Assembly (NCBI GenBank): GCA_937128505.1
Contig: CAKZMM010000070.1
Span: 1 to 33,041, forward strand
DNA from: an uncultured Thermogutta sp.
GTDB lineage: Bacteria; Planctomycetota; Planctomycetia; Pirellulales; Thermoguttaceae
Direction: 5' to 3'
Length of the DNA: 33,041 nt
A program made the position numbers and the translations under genes. The notes beneath the pieces were generated by a model. It worked only from the letters and a program-made list of their open reading frames with translations, made no database searches and was not told the DNA's origin. Of this stretch, positions 8,360-15,004 are shown one piece after another (the first letter of the stretch is position 1; each line of letters begins with the position of its first letter).

Positions 8360-9301
8360 ATGTCATGCAACTCCCGAGTTTCGGTTCGCAACGACCGGGC
8401 ACCCAGTGAGTCGATAAGCCGTCGTGAGATTCTTAAGTACTCGCTGGCCGCGGGTGCCACAGCGCTGCTGGCGAATGGCCGGCTTGTATCGGCCGCCTTG
8501 GCGGCAGCTCAGGAGCAATCGCCCCTTGAAAAACTGGGTTGGAAGATAGCATGTCAGCTTTACACCTTTCGGCGATTTTCCTTCTATGAGGCCATCGAAA
8601 AAATCGCGGCTCTGGGTATTCGGCTGGTCGAGCCGGCCTTTTTCCTCCGTTTGGACGCAAATCAACCGGGGCTGGTAACCAGCGAGAAGCTTTCCGCCGA
8701 AAAACGGCAAGAGATGAAGTCCCGTATGGCGGCTCTGGGGATAAGCATGCCTAACTTTTATGCCGACTTAAGAGGCGAAGCGGAGGGTGCCCGGCAAGTT
8801 TTCGCTTTCGCCCGCGAAATGGGCGTGGAAACCTTGGTCAGTGAGCCACCCCCAGAAGCCTTTGCCATGTTGGATGAGTTGTGCCAGGAATTCTCGATCA
8901 ATTTGGCGGTTCATAACCACCCGAAGGGACCGAATTCACGCTACTGGCATCCGGAGAATGTGCTGGCCGTTTGCAAAGGGCGAAGCTCGCGGATCGGCGC
9001 ATGCTGCGACACGGGGCACTGGGTGCGGTCCGGGCTGGATCCAGTCGAATGCCTCAAGATGATGGAGGGGCGTATCATCACCTTCCATCTCAAAGACGTT
9101 GCCGAATGGGGTAAGCCGGAAGCTCGGGATGTCCCGCTCGGCACTGGGAAGGCCAACTACGAGGCCGTGCTCAAGGAGCTGCACCGGCAGGGGTTCCGGG
9201 GCGTGATGTCGATCGAATACGAGCACGATTCGCCGGAGTTAGAAAAAGACGTGGCCGCGTGCCTGGCCTTCGTCCAAAAGGTGGCTGCCACGCTGGTTTA
9301 G
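8360..9301 (+). CDS. Tat-exported sugar phosphate isomerase/epimerase-like TIM barrel
   Basis: A 313-aa protein of the xylose isomerase-like TIM-barrel (AP endonuclease 2) superfamily. It begins with a twin-arginine signal: SRREILK at residues 20-26, then a short hydrophobic stretch and an Ala-rich cleavage zone, so it should be exported folded, probably with its metal. Candidate metal-site residues lie in CCDTGHW, TFHLKDV and SIEYEH. The first ligand seen in its cytosolic neighbour as glutamate is replaced here by AVHNHP. The substrate is unknown. Some members of this superfamily act on 3-keto-glycosides rather than sugar phosphates, which would suit an exported enzyme, but that is inference. 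The ATG at 8360 is chosen because GGAGG lies at 8348-8352, 7 bases upstream; a TTG at 8333 is less likely. The gene lies upstream of a related isomerase gene and a lactonase-like gene. Confidence 0.85.
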   Translation: MSCNSRVSVRNDRAPSESISRREILKYSLAAGATALLANGRLVSAALAAAQEQSPLEKLGWKIACQLYTFRRFSFYEAIEKIAALGIRLVEPAFFLRLDANQPGLVTSEKLSAEKRQEMKSRMAALGISMPNFYADLRGEAEGARQVFAFAREMGVETLVSEPPPEAFAMLDELCQEFSINLAVHNHPKGPNSRYWHPENVLAVCKGRSSRIGACCDTGHWVRSGLDPVECLKMMEGRIITFHLKDVAEWGKPEARDVPLGTGKANYEAVLKELHRQGFRGVMSIEYEHDSPELEKDVAACLAFVQKVAATLV

Positions 9302-9551
9302 CGATGGCCCCTGAAAGCAAGTGGGCTGCTTGGCAGGCGGAAAAGGAACCGCGAAACAAGCTTTGAATAAACCAGCTTACCGTCGCGACTTATCGGCTAA
9401 GAGGGTGGAGTCGCGGTCAAACTTCGTGGTGGCGAAGAAAACCTTTTTGAGCAAGAAAGCCGAATTGGTAAATCGCGGCGGGGCGAACATGATGCAGAGG
9501 TTTTCTTGAGGCACGGTGGCAGAGCACCATCCGACAGGAGAACTATCCGTC

Positions 9552-10421
9552 ATGAAGATCGGATTTCACACGGACGCCTTCAATTCGGCGTATTTCAGCT
9601 TCGAAAAGTGTTTACAATGGGCCGAGCAGAACGATGTCCATTACATCGAATGCGGCCTCATCGACGGGGTAAGCTGGATTCACGGGCTGGGTTATCAGCC
9701 GCATGTCGCATTGTACGAAGATCCCATCCTCCTCCGACGCAAAATGGAAAGTTACGGCGTACGGTTTAGCCAAGTAGATGCGGCGTATCCGCTTTCCGGC
9801 AAAGACGGACCTTTGCGCGGGGTACCTTACGTGATGAAGGCGATTGCTTGGGCCGATCAAATCGGCTGCCCGTGCGTGGATACAACCGATGGGCTCAAAG
9901 CCCCGGCGGGACTCAGCGACGAAGAAGCCATGGACCTGATGCGTCGTAGCTACGAGCAAATTATGGAGGTGGCGGAGGCCCACCGCGTTATTGTCAATAT
10001 CGAGCCCCATGGTTACTTCACCACTAAGCCGCATTTTATGGAGCGAATGTTGCAATTTTGCGATAGTCATTATTTGCGGATGAACATGGACACCGGTAAC
10101 ACCTTCATCGCAGGTCAAGATCCGCCGGAGTTTTTGCGTTGTTTCATTGACCGGGTAAGCCACGTGCACATCAAGGATGTTTCCGAATCGCTTGCGGCGG
10201 CCACGCGGGGGCAGCAAACCGGTATCGCGGTGAGCCACTGTGCCCTTGGTGAAGGGGTTAACGCCGAGAATATTCGGGAATGCCTGAAGCTACTGCGGGA
10301 CTATGGCTACCAGGGAGTGCTCAGCATTGAATGCGAGGGACAAGGCGGACCGATGATTGAAAGATCGCTCCACTGGTTGCGGCAAACCTTGGCGGAGCTG
10401 GGAATTCCGGAGGAAAAATAA
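9552..10421 (+). CDS. Cytosolic sugar phosphate isomerase/epimerase (IolE-like TIM barrel)
   Basis: A 289-aa xylose isomerase-like TIM-barrel protein without a signal peptide. The four usual metal ligands can be read: E151 (NIEPHGYF), D180 (MNMDTGN), H206 (SHVHIKDV) and E260 (SIECEGQ), so it should be an active divalent-metal isomerase or epimerase. Relatives include inosose dehydratase, hydroxypyruvate isomerase and ketose 3-epimerases; the substrate cannot be decided. The ATG at 9552 begins directly with the first strand MKIGFHTDAF and follows AGGAG (9536-9540, 11 bases away). An in-frame GTG at 9516 would add 12 residues not typical of the fold. It is flanked by a Tat-exported relative and by a Tat-type lactonase-like gene 77 bases downstream. 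This suggests one catabolic module in which an extracytoplasmic product is imported and isomerised. Confidence 0.88.
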   Translation: MKIGFHTDAFNSAYFSFEKCLQWAEQNDVHYIECGLIDGVSWIHGLGYQPHVALYEDPILLRRKMESYGVRFSQVDAAYPLSGKDGPLRGVPYVMKAIAWADQIGCPCVDTTDGLKAPAGLSDEEAMDLMRRSYEQIMEVAEAHRVIVNIEPHGYFTTKPHFMERMLQFCDSHYLRMNMDTGNTFIAGQDPPEFLRCFIDRVSHVHIKDVSESLAAATRGQQTGIAVSHCALGEGVNAENIRECLKLLRDYGYQGVLSIECEGQGGPMIERSLHWLRQTLAELGIPEEK

Positions 10422-10498
10422 AACGCAGGCGGAAAGAAGAGAATGAGAATATATCGTTGAGAATACGGTTTCGATGTTTGCTTGCCGCGGAGAGAGGT

Positions 10499-11539
10499 AT
10501 GGTGTGGACTCGACGAAAACTGCTGCGGCACTTGCGCGGCCTTTTAGTGGGAGGGGTGGCTTGCTACGCTTTTGGTTTCAAACGTGGGCCGGGGGCTGAG
10601 CAACAAGGGCAAGCAGCCTCGCTCGACGCGGGGCCGGATCCGCCGGAGCCGGTTATCGATACCCATCAACACCTCTGGGATCTGAGCCGACTGCGATTAC
10701 CGTGGCTTGCCGGCGCCGGGAAGCTGAACCGAAGTTATTTGATGTCTGATTATTTGGAGGCGGCTGCCGGCTTGGGAATCGTCAAAGCCGTGTACATGGA
10801 GGTTGCGGTAGCCGAGGAGATGCTGGTCCAAGAGGCCGAGTGGGTTATCGAGATTTGTCAGCAGGGTGATAGCCCTACCGTAGCCGCCGTGATTGGAGGC
10901 CGGCCTGCGGCACCCGATTTTCGCGAGTATGTCTTCCGGTTCAAGGATTCCCCGTTTGTGAAAGGAATCCGACATATCTTGCCCGGCGATCAGGCTACGC
11001 TTTGGGAGAGCCCGGAGTTTATCCGCGGCATCAGGTTGTTAGGGCAAATCGGTTGGTCTTTCGATTTGTGCCTTCCGGCTCGCCTGCTGGAACAAGCGAT
11101 CCGATTGGTGGATCGATGTCCGGAAACGCGGTTCGTGCTCGATCACTGCGGCAACGGCGACCCCGTGGCGTTCATGACTGAAACCCGGCGGCAAACGGCC
11201 GGTGTGACGCGGCCACCTGATCACGATCCCGAGCAGTGGAAAAAAGACGTTGCCCGGCTTGCCGAACGCAAAAATGTCATCTGCAAAATTTCCGGCATTG
11301 TGGCGCGGGCTCCTGAAAAAACTTGGGTTTCGGAAGATCTGGCTCCCCTGGTTAACCACTGTGTTGAGGTCTTCGGGGCGGAGCGGGTGATCTTCGCAAG
11401 CGATTGGCCAGTTTGTACCCGGGTGGCGACACTGGCCGAATGGCTCAACGCACTGCGTCAAATCGTGGCGGATCGGCCGGCAGCACTGCGCCGGGCCCTG
11501 TTTTCCGAAAACGCTATCAAATTCTACGGATTGGCGTAG
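10499..11539 (+). CDS. Amidohydrolase_2 family protein, lactonase-like, with Tat-type signal
   Basis: A 346-aa metal-dependent hydrolase of the amidohydrolase_2 branch (COG3618-like), whose best-known members open sugar lactones such as L-fucono- or L-rhamnono-lactone. The metal/active-site pattern is visible: DTHQHLWD (H56, H58), LDHCGN (H216) and FASDWP (D302). The N-terminus has a twin-arginine (TRRKLLRHLRG) and a short hydrophobic segment, so export or membrane association is likely, although the signal is less typical than in the isomerase two genes upstream. The ATG at 10499 is chosen for the purine-rich GGAGAGAGG just before it; a TTG at 10457 would add 14 residues ahead of the signal. 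It lies 77 bases after the cytosolic isomerase and is probably co-transcribed. A role in opening a lactone made during sugar oxidation is inference. Confidence 0.85.
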   Translation: MVWTRRKLLRHLRGLLVGGVACYAFGFKRGPGAEQQGQAASLDAGPDPPEPVIDTHQHLWDLSRLRLPWLAGAGKLNRSYLMSDYLEAAAGLGIVKAVYMEVAVAEEMLVQEAEWVIEICQQGDSPTVAAVIGGRPAAPDFREYVFRFKDSPFVKGIRHILPGDQATLWESPEFIRGIRLLGQIGWSFDLCLPARLLEQAIRLVDRCPETRFVLDHCGNGDPVAFMTETRRQTAGVTRPPDHDPEQWKKDVARLAERKNVICKISGIVARAPEKTWVSEDLAPLVNHCVEVFGAERVIFASDWPVCTRVATLAEWLNALRQIVADRPAALRRALFSENAIKFYGLA

Positions 11540-12094
11540 GATTTTCCGTATTCCCGGGAGTTTTCCGCGTCATCGCGGTCGGCTTGCGGCAAGGTCACCG
11601 GGTGGCGAAGTCGAGCAGTCCTTCGTGCCTCCCCGGAGGACGATAGCGATTTGCGTAGGTTTTTAGCTAAACCAGATTTACCGCGTCATGAAGGGGGTTT
11701 ATCTCATTCTCTGACTGCCGCGATTATCTTCGGGCGGCGCGGCGCAAGGGCCGTTTCGAGGCGAACAAGCGCAAATACGGCGGATCTTTTCGGGCCCGCA
11801 TCTTTCTGGATCCTGATACAATTGCGCAATCGGCTGGTCCAATCCTTCGCGGCCTGTGCGGAAGCTCGCCGGGTGCCATCGTCGGAGGCCTTTGCAGAAA
11901 TCAGATGCGCGAGGCTTTCGGCAGGTTTTGGACGAAGCCTCCAGGCTGCTAGAAAACCGTGATGAAACCGTTGCCCAAGCGTTTGAAATAAATCGGGAGA
12001 ATTCGTTTCAGTTATCGAGTTATCGAGAAAAGTGGAAGCTTCAATCATCAAGCAAAGAGGGAGTGGGAGAATCGCAAAGCGTAGAACCGAATCA
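11540..12094. other. Spacer before ubiE
   Basis: No convincing gene. A minus-strand frame (11704-12189) overlaps the ubiE start and is Arg/Ser-rich noise. A short CCGCG/CGCGG hairpin lies near 11566-11579 without a T-run. A short direct repeat (TTATCGAG, twice) occurs near 12012-12028. Confidence 0.5.
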
Positions 12095-12889
12095 ATGGTC
12101 AGCCAACTTCCGGCGGATATAAATAATCGCTCCGCGGATACCACTATCCGTGAACCTGTCCGGTCCGAGCCAAGTGCGCCGCTCGACAAATCGGCGGATC
12201 GAATTCGGGCGATGTTCGCGGAGATTGCCCCCCGATACGATTTTCTGAATCATCTGCTATCCGCGGGATTGGATATCGCCTGGCGGCGTCGGACCGCACA
12301 GCGAGCACCTCGGCCGCTTGTCGGCCCTATTTTGGATGTTTGCACTGGCACTGGCGATTTGGCTTTAGCGTACTGGAAGGCAGGCAGCCGAAGGGTTGTG
12401 GTCATCGGTCTTGATGCCTGCGAACCCATGCTTCGATTGGCCCAACGGAAAGCCCGGCGGCATGGGGCCGCGGATTGGATAGAATGGGTCTTGGGCGATA
12501 CGCAGCAACTGCCTTTCGCAACGGGGACATTTCAAGTGGTGAGCGTGGCTTTTGGCATCCGGAATGTCAGCGATCCCTTGCAGGGGCTATCGGAGATGGT
12601 ACGCGTTTGCACACGGGGCGGACAGGTCGCCGTGCTCGAATTTGCCTTCCCCAAGAATCGGATCTTTGGGAGGCTTTTCCGGTGGTATTTTAACCGAGTT
12701 TTGCCTCGAATCGGTCAATTCTTCGCCCGGAATCGCTTCGAAGCCTACCGATACTTGCCCGAAAGCGTGGGACTTTTCGAGCAAGGCACAGCGTTTGCCA
12801 GGCGGCTGGAGGAAGTCGGGCTTGGACAAGTCGAAATGCTGCCGATGACCGGTGGAATAGCGACGCTTTACCTCGGCCGTAAACCATGA
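12095..12889 (+). CDS. ubiE: Demethylmenaquinone/ubiquinone methyltransferase UbiE/MenG
   Basis: An S-adenosylmethionine-dependent C-methyltransferase of the UbiE/MenG family that performs the last C-methylation of menaquinone (or a ring methylation of ubiquinone). Family signatures in order: MFAEIAPRYDFLNHLLS with AWRRR, the SAM-binding motif ILDVCTGTGDLAL (about residues 79-91), GIRNVSD, and the C-terminal MTGGIATLYLGRKP. The ATG at 12095 gives 264 aa. A GTG at 12032 would add 21 basic residues; neither has a good ribosome-binding site, and the conserved domain begins well after both. With ubiX and a ubiA-like gene just downstream, it fits late menaquinone synthesis. In a planctomycete that would be menaquinone via either the classical or futalosine route (inference). 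Confidence 0.93.
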   Translation: MVSQLPADINNRSADTTIREPVRSEPSAPLDKSADRIRAMFAEIAPRYDFLNHLLSAGLDIAWRRRTAQRAPRPLVGPILDVCTGTGDLALAYWKAGSRRVVVIGLDACEPMLRLAQRKARRHGAADWIEWVLGDTQQLPFATGTFQVVSVAFGIRNVSDPLQGLSEMVRVCTRGGQVAVLEFAFPKNRIFGRLFRWYFNRVLPRIGQFFARNRFEAYRYLPESVGLFEQGTAFARRLEEVGLGQVEMLPMTGGIATLYLGRKP

Positions 12890-13001
12890 ATTTGAGGCGG
12901 AAGGCATACCGCGGGTTCCCATCCCGGCAGGCCGCCAAGTTCACACATTCAGTTGATAAGATACCGTTTCGTCAGATCGGTTGCGGCTTAATCAGTCTTG
13001 A

Positions 13002-13007
13002 TATAAT
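13002..13007 (+). promoter_or_regulatory. Perfect -10 box (TATAAT) just before ubiX
   Basis: TATAAT ends five bases before the ubiX ATG at 13013. A start site about 6-8 bases downstream of the box would fall on or next to the ATG, giving a leaderless or nearly leaderless message. This fits the lack of a Shine-Dalgarno before ubiX. The upstream TTGCGG is a poor -35 at short spacing, so chance is possible. Confidence 0.35.
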
Positions 13008-13012
13008 CCTCC

Positions 13013-13921
13013 ATGAGCCAACATAAGAGTCGAATTTTTGTGGTTGCAATCACGGGGGCTAGTGGTGCCATTTATGGGCTCCGATTGGTGCAGATCCTCC
13101 TCCAGTCGGGTTGCGAGGTGCACCTGACGATCAGTCCCTCCGGCCGCGATGTTCTCCATCATGAGTTAGGAATCGAACTAAACTTGACTGCATTTGACCG
13201 CAAGCTTTTTTGGGAAAGTTGCGTCGAGGCCTTTCGGAACAATGCTCGTTTTCAAAACGCAGAGGATCATCCGGAGACCCCTCCCCCGGCTGGCGAGCTA
13301 TTAAAAACTCAAAGCTGGGGCCGTAACGAGGCAGCCTCTTCAGTTCGTTCCGTGCCGCCGTCCATGGTAGCGTTCAATGCCGATTCGTGCCCCGATGGGA
13401 CTGTGGCGACGCGAACCTCGAGTTCTTCCTCAATTTTAGCCGCGGCAACAGAGGCGACGCCGGCAGAGGGGCCTTCTTCGGAGGGAAATCGGCAGGTACC
13501 CGCGGTTTTACAAGAAATCTTCGAACGATTCCACTATTGGCCGTTTGATCAATTTTTTTCTCCGATCGCAAGCGGTTCGTTCCGCACGGACGGCATGGTT
13601 ATCTGCCCGTGTTCGCTCACTTCGGTGGCGGCAATTGTTCACGGCATGGCCAGTAACCTCATCCATCGGGCAGCTTCCGTCCATTTGAAGGAAGGTCGTA
13701 AACTGGTGGTGGTTCCTCGCGAGACGCCGCTGTCGGAGATTCAGCTCGAGAACCTTTGGAAGGCGGCGCGAGCGGGGATTGTAGTCTTGCCCGCGATGCC
13801 GGGATTCTACCATCACCCTCGCGGGGTCGAAGATCTTGTGGATTTTGTGGTGGGACGCATCTGCGATCAACTCGGGGTCCCGCAGAAGCTCGTTAAACCC
13901 TGGCAAGTCGAGGGAGAATAG
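13013..13921 (+). CDS. ubiX: Flavin prenyltransferase UbiX with large internal insert
   Basis: UbiX joins dimethylallyl phosphate to FMN, making the prenylated flavin needed by UbiD-type decarboxylases. The N-terminal FMN-binding part VAITGASGAIYGLRL and the C-terminal half (GMVICPCSLTSVAAIVHG, LVVVPRETPL, PAMPGFYH) are standard. The family is usually about 190-200 aa, but this protein is 302 aa. The extra residues, about 65 to 175, split the domain between the second strand region and the conserved SGSF segment. The insert is rich in Ser, Ala, Pro, Thr and Glu, with a run of serines, and looks disordered. The frame stays open throughout, so this is not a frameshift. No ubiD gene is in the window. 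The stop overlaps the next start by one base (TAGTG), which indicates coupling with the prenyltransferase. Confidence 0.93.
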   Translation: MSQHKSRIFVVAITGASGAIYGLRLVQILLQSGCEVHLTISPSGRDVLHHELGIELNLTAFDRKLFWESCVEAFRNNARFQNAEDHPETPPPAGELLKTQSWGRNEAASSVRSVPPSMVAFNADSCPDGTVATRTSSSSSILAAATEATPAEGPSSEGNRQVPAVLQEIFERFHYWPFDQFFSPIASGSFRTDGMVICPCSLTSVAAIVHGMASNLIHRAASVHLKEGRKLVVVPRETPLSEIQLENLWKAARAGIVVLPAMPGFYHHPRGVEDLVDFVVGRICDQLGVPQKLVKPWQVEGE

Positions 13922-14844
13922 TGCTGGCCATGGGGGCGGCTTGCTGGTTCACCGATGCCGCGAGGCGAATCCGGCATATTTTGGAAATGATTCGCTTCAG
14001 CCACACGCTTTTCGCTCTGCCATTTGCCCTCCTTTCGGCGGCGATGGCTTGGCGTGCCAATCTGCGGGAGGATCCCCCGGTCCTTCTTTCCTGGCGTGAA
14101 TTCCTAGGGATTTTGATATGCATGGTCTGCGCACGAAGTGCGGCTATGGCTTTCAATCGGTTGGTGGACCGGGAACTGGATGCCGCTAATCCCCGCACTG
14201 CCGGACGCCACTTGCCTCGGGGAATACTTTCCGTCAAGACCGTTGCGTGGTTTACAGTGGTTACCAGCGCGGGATTTATCGCGGGTACTCTGCTTTTCCT
14301 TCCCAGAAATCCGTGGCCGCTAATGGGGGCCTTGCCCGTGCTCGGATTTCTATTTGCTTACAGCTATACGAAACGTTTCACCTTGCTTTCGCATTTTTGG
14401 CTTGGCTCCGCTCTCATGCTCGCTCCCGTAGCGGCTTGGATTGCACTGCGGCCCGAGTTCGATTGGGCACCCGTGCTGTTGGGAACGGCCGTGCTATTCT
14501 GGGTTGCCGGGTTCGATATCATTTACGCGTGCCAAGATGTAGAATTTGATCGGCGGATGCGACTACGAAGCATCCCCGCTCGGTTAGGAGTGCCTACGGC
14601 CCTCCGGGTAGCAGCCGCTTGTCATGCCATGATGTTTTTGGCTTTACTTTTGCTCCCGCAGCTTTACTCGGAATTTGGATTGATCTATTATGGGGGCATT
14701 GCCGCAATCGGTTTGCTGCTAGTGATCGAGCACCGCTTAGTGGAGCCGGGCGATCTCTCCCGGGTCAATCAAGCGTTTTTCCATGCCAATGCCATCGTGA
14801 GCGTGACGTTGTTTGCTGTCGGCAGCCTTGACCTCGTGATGTGA
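13921..14844 (+). CDS. ubiA: UbiA-like polyprenyltransferase (possible MqnP)
   Basis: An integral membrane prenyltransferase that attaches a polyprenyl chain to an aromatic acid. Both Asp-rich motifs of the UbiA superfamily are present: N79, D83 and D87 (NRLVDRELD), and D199, Q205, D206 and D210 (DIIYACQDVEFD). Seven to nine hydrophobic segments can be read. The YACQD form resembles the UbiA-like group found in bacteria that make menaquinone by the futalosine route (MqnP), but assignment to that route rests on context. The GTG at 13921 follows AGGGAG (13911-13916) and overlaps the ubiX stop by one base. An ATG three codons later is possible but is 13 bases from the ribosome-binding site. The length of 307 aa is normal. 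Confidence 0.92.
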   Translation: MLAMGAACWFTDAARRIRHILEMIRFSHTLFALPFALLSAAMAWRANLREDPPVLLSWREFLGILICMVCARSAAMAFNRLVDRELDAANPRTAGRHLPRGILSVKTVAWFTVVTSAGFIAGTLLFLPRNPWPLMGALPVLGFLFAYSYTKRFTLLSHFWLGSALMLAPVAAWIALRPEFDWAPVLLGTAVLFWVAGFDIIYACQDVEFDRRMRLRSIPARLGVPTALRVAAACHAMMFLALLLLPQLYSEFGLIYYGGIAAIGLLLVIEHRLVEPGDLSRVNQAFFHANAIVSVTLFAVGSLDLVM

Positions 14845-15004
14845 AGCAAACATTCGGCCCTCCCGCCTGAGTTTCATGCTGTACCCCTTGCCGGTTGATA
14901 ATTTGAAGCGGCTTCCCATTTGCTTGGGAATCCAACCGGGAGGATTTAGATTTCCGAAGCGTGTTCTCTTAGGGCTTTTGTGCACGAATTTAGGAGGCGA
15001 ACCC

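Noticed and set aside
7999-8460. 153-codon minus-strand frame
   Set aside because: It runs antisense into the well-supported Tat isomerase gene and has noise composition.
11704-12189. 161-codon minus-strand frame before ubiE
   Set aside because: It overlaps the ubiE start antisense, with no ribosome-binding site and no recognisable domain.
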